The notes under the pieces were generated by a model. That model did no database searches. It saw only the letters and a program-made list of their open reading frames with translations, and was not told the DNA's origin. From assembly GCA_002354095.1 (NCBI GenBank), contig DEKX01000038.1:62001-126000 (forward strand): DNA of 64,000 nucleotides, written 5' to 3'. Of the stretch, positions 33,801-41,284 are shown piece by piece (positions within the stretch are counted from its first letter, which is position 1; each line of letters begins with the position of its first letter). Made by a program: the position numbers and the translations under genes. This DNA comes from Prevotella sp. UBA2711 (GTDB lineage Bacteria; Bacteroidota; Bacteroidia; Bacteroidales; Bacteroidaceae).

Positions 33801-35239
33801 TGGTTGCCGGCAAAACTACCATTCAGTTTGATGTTCTGATAGAGGTAATTATTGTATTCAAATTTATTGACCACCCCGTCGGCATGCACATGAGTATGGT
33901 TTCGGGCTAACGAGCCCCTTAGTTTGATATCCGTTGCCAGCATACCGAAATGCTCGTCGTTCAATAGCTGATGCAGATTGATGCCTTGCGTGGTGATGTC
34001 GCCAGTAAACTCCTGTTGTGGGTTCAAGGCGAAGTGAACGGTAGCGTTACCCGCTCCCGAGCGTATCTGTTGGTTGGCATTAACCTGTTCAATACCTTGA
34101 CCGCTGACGTCACCCGTCAAGTGGATATCTCCTATTCTGTTGATTACCTCAGGAACCTCCACCTTCCGTCCTCGCAGATTCTCCGAGATGAAGTTCAGCG
34201 TCTTAGCCGACAGCGACAAGTCCTGCATGTTGGCATACCATGTAGGTTTCCTGTTAAGCTGATGGATATAGCCGTCGCACCGGATAGACACGTCGCCCGT
34301 TGACGAACTTATATTGATATTAGGAATATCCAGATTGTAGCCCTTGCCCTTAAAGATGGAAGCAACCGTCAGTGTACTGTTGAAAGTCTTCAGCGAGGGC
34401 AACAGACACGACAGGTCCGACAGGCGGACGTGCGATTCTGGTATTTCTCCTTGGTATTCCAGCGACTCCACCAGGAACTTGTCGCCTTCAAAGCGATAGT
34501 TAGCCGTTACTTCTTTGAGTTGGAAGTCAGTGCCAGGCATTTGTATCTGCAGCTGGTGCAGTATGCTGTGCGAACGTCCGCCCTCATAGCGCAGGGCGAA
34601 TTTGTTGACTTTCAGTCCCGATTTCTCCTCGAAAGCCAGTTTCTTCACATTGATGTTCATGGTGTCCGTCGTCAGCGTTTTCAGGATGATATGGGCGCTG
34701 ATGTCTTTCACATGCAGATGCGCGGGATTCAGTTCGCTAGGTGTTTCCGGTTCCCATAGCTTATCGAAGGTCACGCTCGAACGTCGCATGATGAGCGAGT
34801 TGATATGCAGGTCGAGTGGGGTCTGGCTGGTGGTGTCCTTCGAAGCCAGCGAGTCAATCACAAACTGAAAGTTGGGCGCTGTCTCAGGACTTGTCTGGTA
34901 TAGTTTGGCATGAGCTCCGAAAATCTGTGCCGACGAAATGGATATCTTCCCATTCATCAGTTCCCACAGGCTGATGCGCACGCCCAGACGCCCGATGCTG
35001 AGCATCTCCTTTCCCTGTTGGTCCTCTATCATCACCTTGTCTATCACCACGCGGTTGAGGAATCCCAGGTCCACGCGTTCCACCTTTACCTTCGTCCCCA
35101 GCTCGTCCGCCAGCAGTTTGGCAGTCTTGTTGCCAATATACTCTTGTACGGCAGGTATATGGAAGGAAATCATCAGCAGCAGATAGAGCCCGATGAATCC
35201 CCAGATGGCGATACTCAATATTCGTTTCAGAACCTTCAC
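30827..35239 (-). CDS. tamB: TamB-like translocation and assembly module protein
   Basis: A 1470-residue TamB/DUF490 protein. An N-terminal TM anchor (ILSIAIWGFIGLYLLLMI) is followed by a long periplasmic stretch of AsmA-like beta repeats (IDKVMIEDQQGKEMLSIGRL, repeated GD...G.G patterns). The C-terminal TamB domain has ANATLRLLMDSRTNDY-type segments and TGMPSKPVVEFDLDMP, and ends in a Lys-rich tail (SSKKKKKKEKKDKKKE). Family members bridge inner and outer membranes for outer-membrane protein insertion and lipid transfer. It faces the lysozyme gene tail to tail with five bases between, and no terminator is visible there. It is the largest gene of the window. Confidence 0.88.
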   Translation of the reverse strand: MKVLKRILSIAIWGFIGLYLLLMISFHIPAVQEYIGNKTAKLLADELGTKVKVERVDLGFLNRVVIDKVMIEDQQGKEMLSIGRLGVRISLWELMNGKISISSAQIFGAHAKLYQTSPETAPNFQFVIDSLASKDTTSQTPLDLHINSLIMRRSSVTFDKLWEPETPSELNPAHLHVKDISAHIILKTLTTDTMNINVKKLAFEEKSGLKVNKFALRYEGGRSHSILHQLQIQMPGTDFQLKEVTANYRFEGDKFLVESLEYQGEIPESHVRLSDLSCLLPSLKTFNSTLTVASIFKGKGYNLDIPNINISSSTGDVSIRCDGYIHQLNRKPTWYANMQDLSLSAKTLNFISENLRGRKVEVPEVINRIGDIHLTGDVSGQGIEQVNANQQIRSGAGNATVHFALNPQQEFTGDITTQGINLHQLLNDEHFGMLATDIKLRGSLARNHTHVHADGVVNKFEYNNYLYQNIKLNGSFAGNQIEGKLSVDDPNINLAAEGVAMLGKGQQSIDLKSTISEFSPQNTHLTDQWGNARFSAVIETTLKGAKLNDAEGFMHVSNFSMKGSDKDYELTDLQLHTGFKEQTHFLQLTSDFMDAEIRGDFDYQTLTQSITNFLASRMPTLPGLPKVNPNTNNNFTIHATVRKSDWLQQILNIPLTIKQPITMEGFVNDHVRDINLECRLPEFYYKESGYRAGQVNISTPNDSLSIDASITKLMENGNHFDISLKGKAHNNHLISTFAWDNHAKERMSGMLNSTANFFQTPDGRQVAFIGVAPSHLNIHNTIWNAEPCAISYSDKRLEINDLNIHHGNQYLMVNGIASENDQDSIVVNLKDVDVAYILELVNFDAVSFNGLATGQAQAKGVFGKQLHANADLIVNDFKFEKGRMGVLDAHVNWNTEKEQIDIQAVANDGEDAITHIDGYVSPDKNFIDLGIKADGTHIDFMHSFTKSFLSKVEGHADGSVRLFGPLDQINLTGGLVVNGLAHVTPTGCTYQLRNDTIRLIPNEVEFVRCPIYDIHDRQGIVTGGIHHDCLTNLTYDLYINAQNLLAYDFPDFGDGTFYGTVYGTGEVAIHGRDNEVVIDMDVTPEPNSVFVYNAADPDAVSNQEFIHWGIKAPSASSDDKKQTASPIEERSDLRINFLVNCTPNATLRLLMDSRTNDYINMRGDGVLRATWFNKGGFNMFGTYRVNNGTYDVTIQNVIKKNFTFQEGGNIVFGGDPYNASLNLQAVHTVNGVSLSDLNVGQSFSNSVRVNCLMNITGMPSKPVVEFDLDMPNVNADEKQMVRSLFNSQDEMNQQVVYLLAIGRFYPQGANNAQSNSNQNQTSLAMQSLLSGTLSGQINSLLKNVIKSNDWSFGANISTGDEGWNNAEYEGLISGRLFNNRLLINGQFGYRDNTKTANPSFIGDFDIRYLLFPNGNLALKVYNQTNDRYFTKSSLNTQGIGLIIKKDFNGWRDLFSSKKKKKKEKKDKKKE

Positions 35240-35359
35240 TTAGTAGTCTTTTTCTATAGGCAATCTGTCAGACGGAGATTGCAAAATATTTCGTTTTATT
35301 CCAATTTTGCCACAAAATTACGATAAAAAGTTGTGACTTAGAGATATTTAGCAGGAAAA

Positions 35360-35393
35360 TTGCGCATTTTATACCTATTTTTTATTAATTTTG
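35360..35393 (+). promoter_or_regulatory. Probable promoter for the nqr operon
   Basis: TAATTTTG at 35386-35393, 42 nt before the nqrA ATG. The nearest TTG (35360-35362) is 23 nt upstream, slightly long, so the -33 box is uncertain. Confidence 0.5.
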
Positions 35394-35435
35394 CAACGTT
35401 TCTTTGTGATAAATCCTAAACATTGATATAATTAT

Positions 35436-36779
35436 ATGGCAAATGTAATTAAACTGCGGAAAGGCTTGGACATCAACTTGCAAGGCAGGGCTGAGGCTAA
35501 GCGCATCCAGTTGAAATCTAACGGGCAGTATGCGCTGGTTCCCGATGATTTCGAGGGCGTGACACCGAAAGTCGTTGTAAAGGCAGGCGATAAGGTCAAA
35601 GCCGGGGATGCTTTGTTTATTAACAAGCAATATCCCGAAGTGAAGTTTGCCTCACCCGTTAGCGGAACCGTTCGCGAAGTGGTGCGTGGTGAACGTAGGA
35701 AAGTGCTCTGCGTCAGGGTTGATGCTGATGCTCAGCAAGAATTTGTGGATTTTGGTAAGAAGGACGTGAATCAGATGGATAGCAAGGCTGTCATCGATGC
35801 ACTCCTGGAGGCTGGTATCTTCGGATACATCAACCAGCTGCCTTATGCCGTTTCCACCAATCCGTCTCAGATGCCTAAGGCTATTTTCGTCTCTGCTTTG
35901 AGAGACAAGCCCTTGGCTGCCGATTTTGAGTTTGAGGTGAAAGGACAGGAAGGCGACTTCCAGACGGGTCTGACGGCCCTGTCTAAGATTGCCAAGACCT
36001 ATCTGGGCTGTGGTGTTCACTCCAGCTTTGAGAATTGCCAGAATGTAGAGGTGACAGTCTTCGACGGTCCTTGTCCTGCTGGCAACGTAGGTGTGCAGGT
36101 CAATCATCTTGATCCTGTCAATAAGGGCGAGGTGGTATGGACCATCGGCGATCCTACCGTCGTGCTCTTCATCGGACGTCTGTTCAATTCAGGTAAGGTG
36201 AACCTGACCCGTACCGTGGCTCTCTGCGGTAGCGAGGTGAAGGCTCCTGCTTACGTGGATATGCTGGTGGGCGAGGAGCTTTCTACGCTGCTCTCCAACA
36301 GTTATGATGCCGACCGTCACGTGCGTATTATTAATGGTAATGTGCTCACGGGCCGTCCCACCACAAAGGATGGCTTCCTGGGAGCTCATGCTTCTGAGAT
36401 TACCGTGATACCCGAAGGCGACGATGCCGACGAGCTGTTGGGCTGGATTCTGCCCCGTCTGAAGCAGTTCTCCGTCAACCGTTCTTATTTCTCTTGGCTC
36501 TGCGGCAAGAAGCAGTATGCCCTCGATGCACGTATCAAGGGTGGCGAGCGCCACATGATTATGAGTGGCGAGTACGACCGCGTGCTGCCTATGGATATCT
36601 ATGGCGAATACCTCATCAAGGCCATTATCGCCGGCGATATCGACCGTCAGGAGGCACTGGGTATCTATGAGGTAAGTCCTGAAGACTTCGCACTGGCTGA
36701 GTTCGTTGACTCTTCAAAACTGGAGTTGCAGCGCATCGTCCGTACCGGTTTGAACATTTTACGTAAAGAAAACGCATAA
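35436..36779 (+). CDS. nqrA: Na+-translocating NADH:quinone reductase subunit A
   Basis: A 447-residue NqrA, the soluble quinone-proximal subunit of the sodium-pumping NADH:ubiquinone oxidoreductase. The N-terminus (KLRKGLDINLQGRAE) and FASPVSGTVREVVRGERR are family hallmarks, as are CGVHSSFENCQ and HLDPVNKGEVVWTIGDPTV. It has no TM segment. First gene of a six-gene operon in canonical A-F order; nqrB begins four bases after its stop codon. Confidence 0.95.
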   Translation: MANVIKLRKGLDINLQGRAEAKRIQLKSNGQYALVPDDFEGVTPKVVVKAGDKVKAGDALFINKQYPEVKFASPVSGTVREVVRGERRKVLCVRVDADAQQEFVDFGKKDVNQMDSKAVIDALLEAGIFGYINQLPYAVSTNPSQMPKAIFVSALRDKPLAADFEFEVKGQEGDFQTGLTALSKIAKTYLGCGVHSSFENCQNVEVTVFDGPCPAGNVGVQVNHLDPVNKGEVVWTIGDPTVVLFIGRLFNSGKVNLTRTVALCGSEVKAPAYVDMLVGEELSTLLSNSYDADRHVRIINGNVLTGRPTTKDGFLGAHASEITVIPEGDDADELLGWILPRLKQFSVNRSYFSWLCGKKQYALDARIKGGERHMIMSGEYDRVLPMDIYGEYLIKAIIAGDIDRQEALGIYEVSPEDFALAEFVDSSKLELQRIVRTGLNILRKENA

Positions 36780-36783
36780 GACT

Positions 36784-37938
36784 ATGAGCGCAATAAGAAA
36801 AATATTTGATAGAATGCGGCCCAGCTTCGAAGAAGGCGGTAAGCTACATGCTTTCCGTAGCGTCTTCGACGGTTTTGAGACTTTCGCGCTGGTGCCTAAC
36901 GATACTGCCAAGGCAGGTGTCAACATCCACGACGCCATCGACTCTAAGCGTATTATGTCGATGGTCGTGATTGCCTTGATGCCCGCCATGCTGTTTGGTA
37001 TGTATAACATCGGTTACCAGAACTATGCTGCAGCAGGCACGCTTGCTCAGGCTTCGTTCTGGGAAATCTTCTGTTTCGGTTTCCTGGCTGTCCTGCCTAA
37101 GATTCTGGTCAGCTACATTGTCGGTCTGGGCATCGAGTTTGCCTGGGCACAGTGGAAGGGCGAGGAGATTCAGGAGGGTTACCTCGTTTCGGGTATCATC
37201 ATTCCCCTGATTATTCCTATCGGCTGTCCGCTGTGGATGCTGGCTCTGGCATGTGCCTTCTCCGTCATCTTCTGCAAGGAGATTTTCGGTGGCACGGGTA
37301 TGAACATCTTCAACCCCGCCATTGCAGCCCGTATGTTCCTCTTCTTCGCCTATCCTTCAGTGATGACGGGCGATAAGGTCTGGGTGGCTCAGGAGAGTAT
37401 TTTCGGACTTGGCAACACCTTGCCCGACACCTTTACGGCTGCTACGCCTCTCGGACAGATTGCCCAGGGTGTTGACCCTAACACTTGCGTATGCGACTAC
37501 ATCTTCGGTTTCATTCCCGGTTCTATCGGTGAGACCTCCGTTATCGCCATCGCCATCGGTGCCTGCATCCTGCTCGTCACGGGCATTGCCTCTTGGCGCA
37601 CCATGTGTTCGGTATTCGTGGGTGGAGCCGTTATGGCTTGCCTCTTCGAGCAGACCGGACAGTCCATCACCTGGTGGCATCACTTCGTGCTCGGCGGTTT
37701 CGCCTTCGGTGCCGTGTTCATGGCTACCGACCCCGTTACCTCTTGCCGCACCACTACCGGACAGTATTTCTATGGTTTCATCATCGGAGCCATGGCCATC
37801 ATCATCCGTGTCATGAATGCCGGCTATCCTGAGGGTATGATGCTTGCCATCTTCTTCGGCAATATGATAGCTCCTACCATCGACCACTTCGTGGTGGAGC
37901 GCAACATTTCTAAACGCCAGAAAAGATTGAAGAATTGA
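36784..37938 (+). CDS. nqrB: Na+-NQR subunit B
   Basis: A 384-residue membrane subunit with about ten hydrophobic helices that binds FMN covalently and forms most of the sodium channel. HAFRSVFDGFETFALVPN opens the protein. TFTAATPLGQ (Thr221) is the likely covalent-FMN threonine, in place of the textbook SGAT-type context. ATDPVTSCRTTTGQYFYG is the conserved late motif. The gene runs directly on from nqrA and ends 20 nt before nqrC. Confidence 0.94.
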   Translation: MSAIRKIFDRMRPSFEEGGKLHAFRSVFDGFETFALVPNDTAKAGVNIHDAIDSKRIMSMVVIALMPAMLFGMYNIGYQNYAAAGTLAQASFWEIFCFGFLAVLPKILVSYIVGLGIEFAWAQWKGEEIQEGYLVSGIIIPLIIPIGCPLWMLALACAFSVIFCKEIFGGTGMNIFNPAIAARMFLFFAYPSVMTGDKVWVAQESIFGLGNTLPDTFTAATPLGQIAQGVDPNTCVCDYIFGFIPGSIGETSVIAIAIGACILLVTGIASWRTMCSVFVGGAVMACLFEQTGQSITWWHHFVLGGFAFGAVFMATDPVTSCRTTTGQYFYGFIIGAMAIIIRVMNAGYPEGMMLAIFFGNMIAPTIDHFVVERNISKRQKRLKN

Positions 37939-37958
37939 AAAATTTAAAAATTGAAGAT

Positions 37959-38576
37959 ATGGCTAAGTTAAATACGAATTCTAACGCGTACATTATTATA
38001 TATAGTGCCGTACTTGTAGTGATTGTTGCTTTCCTGCTTGCCTTCGTCTATCAGGCGCTGAAACCCATGCAGGATGCTAACGTAGCCCTCGACATCAAGA
38101 AACAGATTCTCTATTCGCTCAACATCCGTGGTTTGGATGGTGCTGAGGCAGAGGCTAAGTATTCCGACGTCGTCAAGAGCGAAGAGACCGTAGGCGACAA
38201 GACCTATTACGTCTGCGACATCAAGGGCGAGAAGAAATATGTGTTCCCTCTGAAGGGAATGGGACTCTGGGGTGGCATTTCTGCCTTCGTTGCCGTCAAC
38301 GACGACCTGAACACCATCTATGGTGCCTACTTCAACCACGAGAGCGAGACAGCCGGTCTTGGTGCCGAAATCAAGGACTCGCAGGCTTGGCAGGAGAAGT
38401 TCCAGGGCAAGAAGATATTCTCTGCCGACGGTCAGGTGGCTATCAATATCGTGAAGAAGGTTGAGAAGCCCGAAAGTGAAGTCGATGTAGTCACTGGTGC
38501 TACGCTGACCTCCAACGGTGTTGCCGCTATGCTTCGTGATGGTTTGAAACAATATGTTGAACAGTTAAAGAAGTAA
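37959..38576 (+). CDS. nqrC: Na+-NQR subunit C
   Basis: A 205-residue subunit with a single N-terminal TM helix (IIIYSAVLVVIVAFLLAFVY) and a periplasmic FMN-binding domain. VTGATLTS (Thr184) is the covalent FMN-attachment motif. GLWGGISAFVAVNDD and TAGLGAEIKD are typical family segments. The open frame extends to a TTG at 37935, but ATG 37959 (MAKLNTNSNAY) matches the family N-terminus. Confidence 0.93.
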   Translation: MAKLNTNSNAYIIIYSAVLVVIVAFLLAFVYQALKPMQDANVALDIKKQILYSLNIRGLDGAEAEAKYSDVVKSEETVGDKTYYVCDIKGEKKYVFPLKGMGLWGGISAFVAVNDDLNTIYGAYFNHESETAGLGAEIKDSQAWQEKFQGKKIFSADGQVAINIVKKVEKPESEVDVVTGATLTSNGVAAMLRDGLKQYVEQLKK

Positions 38577-38580
38577 GACT

Positions 38581-39204
38581 ATGGCACTATTCTCAAAACA
38601 AAATAAGGAGGTTTTCACAAACCCGTTGAATATCGACCATCCTATACTCGGACAGGTTCTTGGTATCTGTTCGGCACTTGCCGTTACGTCGCAGCTCAAG
38701 CCTGCCATCGTGATGGGACTTGCCGTGACGGTGATTACCGCTTTCTCTAACGTAATCATCTCTATCATCCGCAACACCATTCCCAACCGCATCCGCATCG
38801 TGGTGCAACTGGTCGTTGTGGCTGCTCTCGTAACCATTGTATCGCAGATCCTGAAGGCTTTCGCCTACGACGTCAGCGTTCAGCTCTCGGTCTATGTGGG
38901 TCTGATTATTACCAACTGTATCCTGATGGGTCGTTTGGAGGCATTTGCCATGATGAACAAGCCCTGGCCTTCGTTCCTCGACGGTGTGGGCAACGGTCTT
39001 GGCTACGCCATGATTCTGGTCATCGTAGGTGCCGTTCGCGAACTGCTCGGACGCGGCACGCTCCTGGGCTTCCAGATTATTCCTGATGCCTGCTACGACT
39101 TCGGTTATGTCAACAACGGTATGATGACGATGCCAGCCATGGCGCTCATCCTCGTAGGTTGCGTCATTTGGATTCATCGTGCATATTTTTATAAGGAGAA
39201 GTAA
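38581..39204 (+). CDS. nqrD: Na+-NQR subunit D
   Basis: A 207-residue integral membrane subunit with about six helices. It resembles NqrD/RnfE: NPLNIDHPILGQVLGICSAL, IVVQLVVVAALVTIVSQI and NCILMGRLEAFA (an Fe-S-ligand-type Cys in the middle of the membrane). The D and E subunits form the intramembrane 2Fe-2S site. It begins 4 nt after nqrC and ends 3 nt before nqrE. Confidence 0.94.
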   Translation: MALFSKQNKEVFTNPLNIDHPILGQVLGICSALAVTSQLKPAIVMGLAVTVITAFSNVIISIIRNTIPNRIRIVVQLVVVAALVTIVSQILKAFAYDVSVQLSVYVGLIITNCILMGRLEAFAMMNKPWPSFLDGVGNGLGYAMILVIVGAVRELLGRGTLLGFQIIPDACYDFGYVNNGMMTMPAMALILVGCVIWIHRAYFYKEK

Positions 39205-39207
39205 GTT

Positions 39208-39834
39208 ATGGAACACGCAATATCATTACTGTTTAGGTCGATTTTTGTCGATAATATGATTTTCGCCTTCTTCCTCGGCATGTGTTCCTACCTTGCCGTG
39301 TCGAAGACTGTGAAGACTTCCTTGGGGCTCGGTCTGGCTGTGACCTTCGTGCTCACCGTCACCGTTCCCGTCAATTATCTGTTGCAGACCCAGGTGCTCG
39401 GTCCCGACTGTCTGGCTGAGGGCATCGATTTGAGCTATCTCTCGTTCATCCTCTTCATCGCCGTCATTGCCGGTATGGTGCAGTTGGTTGAAATGACCGT
39501 CGAGCGCTACAGCCCCTCGCTCTATGCAGCGCTGGGTATCTTCCTGCCTCTCATTGCCGTTAACTGTGCCATCATGGGTGCCTCGCTCTTCATGCAGCAG
39601 CGCATTCTGATGGACCCCTCTAACTCGCAGGCCATCACCTCCGTATGGGATGCCGTCGTCTATGGCTTCGGTTCAGGCATCGGCTGGACCCTGGCTATCG
39701 TAGCCCTGGGTGCCATTCGCGAGAAGATGCAGTATTCTGATGTGCCCAAACCCCTGCAGGGACTGGGTATAGTGTTTATCACCGTAGGACTGATGGCTAT
39801 GGCCATGATGTGTTTCAGCGGCTTAAATATCTGA
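39208..39834 (+). CDS. nqrE: Na+-NQR subunit E
   Basis: A 208-residue integral membrane subunit paralogous to NqrD. SIFVDNMIFAFFLGMCSYLA and NCAIMGASLFMQQR carry the paired membrane cysteines expected to hold the 2Fe-2S cluster with NqrD. Canonical position between nqrD and nqrF. Confidence 0.94.
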   Translation: MEHAISLLFRSIFVDNMIFAFFLGMCSYLAVSKTVKTSLGLGLAVTFVLTVTVPVNYLLQTQVLGPDCLAEGIDLSYLSFILFIAVIAGMVQLVEMTVERYSPSLYAALGIFLPLIAVNCAIMGASLFMQQRILMDPSNSQAITSVWDAVVYGFGSGIGWTLAIVALGAIREKMQYSDVPKPLQGLGIVFITVGLMAMAMMCFSGLNI

Positions 39835-39840
39835 TGAGTT

Positions 39841-41106
39841 ATGGGACAGTTTATAGCAATTAGTATAGGAGTTTTCCTTTCATTAATCATCCTCGTGGTG
39901 ATTGTGCTGCTCGTGGCTAAGAAATATCTCTCGCCCAGCGGCAATGTGAATATTGAGATTAATGGCGACCGCACCATCTCCGTGGCTCAGGGCAATTCCC
40001 TCATGTCAACGCTCAACGAGAACGGTGTCTTCCTGCCCTCTGCCTGCGGCGGTAAGGCGTCTTGCGGACAGTGTAAGGTGCAGGTGCTCGAGGGTGGGGG
40101 CGAGATACTCGATTCCGAGAAGCCTCACTTCACCCGTAAGGAAATCAAGGCTGGCTGGCGTCTGGGATGCCAGTGCAAGGTGAAGGGCGACCTGAAGATT
40201 CATGTCGATGAGAGCATCCTCGGCGTCAAGGAGTACGAGTGTACCGTCATCTCCAACAAGAACGTGGCTACCTTCATCAAGGAGTTCAAAGTGCAGCTGC
40301 CTGCCGGCGCTCACATGGACTTCCTCCCCGGTTCCTACGCTCAGATTAAGATTCCGGCATTCGACTGCATCGACTATAACGACTACGATCGCGACCTCAT
40401 CACGCCTGAGTACGTGCCCGCATGGGAGAAGTTCAAGATGTTCGACCTCAAGTGTAAGAACCCCGAGCCCACCATCCGTGCCTACTCCATGGCTAACTAT
40501 CCTGCCGAGGGCGATGTCTTCATGCTCACCGTGCGTATCGCTACGCCACCGTTTAAGCCCGACCGCAGCGGCTTCATGGATGTCAATCCGGGTATTGCCT
40601 CGTCATACATCTTCTCGCTCAAACCGGGCGACAAGGTCATCATGTCGGGTCCTTACGGCGACTTCCATCCACACTTCGACACCAAGAAGGAAATGATATG
40701 GGTCGGTGGCGGTGCCGGTATGGCTCCACTGCGTGCTCAGATCATGCACATGACGAAGACCCTCCACACCACCGATCGCGAGATGCACTATTTCTACGGT
40801 GCCCGTGCCCTCAACGAGGTGTTCTATCTCGACGACTTCCTGGGCTTGGAGAAGGAGTATCCCAACTTCCACTTCCATCTGGCTCTCGACCGTCCCGACC
40901 CGGCAGCCGATGCAGCCGGTGTGAAGTACACCCCGGGCTTCGTCCATCAGGTCATGCTCGAAACCTACCTGAAGGACCACGAGGCTCCCGAGGACATCGA
41001 GTACTATATGTGCGGTCCCGGTCCTATGTCGAAGGCAGTAGTCTCCATGCTCGACTCGCTCGGCGTAGAGCCCGAGAGCATCATGTACGATAACTTCGGC
41101 GGCTAA
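39841..41106 (+). CDS. nqrF: Na+-NQR subunit F (NADH dehydrogenase/ferredoxin)
   Basis: A 421-residue electron-input subunit. One N-terminal TM helix (about 5-26) is followed by a 2Fe-2S ferredoxin domain with Cys69, Cys75, Cys78 (CGGKASCGQC) and Cys110 (WRLGCQC). The FAD domain has RAYSMANYPAEG, and the NADH domain has VGGGAGMAPLRAQ and YMCGPGPMSKAV, ending DNFGG. It receives electrons from NADH and passes them to NqrD/E and then NqrB/C. Last gene of the operon; a terminator follows at 41134. Confidence 0.95.
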   Translation: MGQFIAISIGVFLSLIILVVIVLLVAKKYLSPSGNVNIEINGDRTISVAQGNSLMSTLNENGVFLPSACGGKASCGQCKVQVLEGGGEILDSEKPHFTRKEIKAGWRLGCQCKVKGDLKIHVDESILGVKEYECTVISNKNVATFIKEFKVQLPAGAHMDFLPGSYAQIKIPAFDCIDYNDYDRDLITPEYVPAWEKFKMFDLKCKNPEPTIRAYSMANYPAEGDVFMLTVRIATPPFKPDRSGFMDVNPGIASSYIFSLKPGDKVIMSGPYGDFHPHFDTKKEMIWVGGGAGMAPLRAQIMHMTKTLHTTDREMHYFYGARALNEVFYLDDFLGLEKEYPNFHFHLALDRPDPAADAAGVKYTPGFVHQVMLETYLKDHEAPEDIEYYMCGPGPMSKAVVSMLDSLGVEPESIMYDNFGG

Positions 41107-41133
41107 TCCGTCACAGTACATACAAACAGTATT

Positions 41134-41170
41134 GAGGACCCTCACCATTTCCGTGAGAGTCCTCTTTTCT
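41134..41170 (+). terminator. Terminator of the nqr operon
   Basis: GAGGACCCTCAC (41134-41145) pairs with GTGAGAGTCCTC (41153-41164), one mismatch, then TTTTCTTT. Confidence 0.8.
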
Positions 41171-41211
41171 TTGAATTATATCTCGGAAAACCAAAGAAAA
41201 TTTTTATTTCC

Positions 41212-41243
41212 TTTGGTTTTTTGCTCGATTTACACTACCTTTG
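41212..41243 (+). promoter_or_regulatory. Promoter for the C10 peptidase gene
   Basis: TTTG (41212-41215), a 20-nt spacer and TACCTTTG (41236-41243), 41 nt before the ATG at 41285. Confidence 0.75.
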
Positions 41244-41284
41244 CAAAAAATAGGTTGATAATTATAAATTAAATCTACTAAAAT

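Noticed and set aside
35436..41106. An Rnf complex
   Set aside because: Gene order A-F, the NqrA subunit and the NqrF NADH domain identify Na+-NQR.
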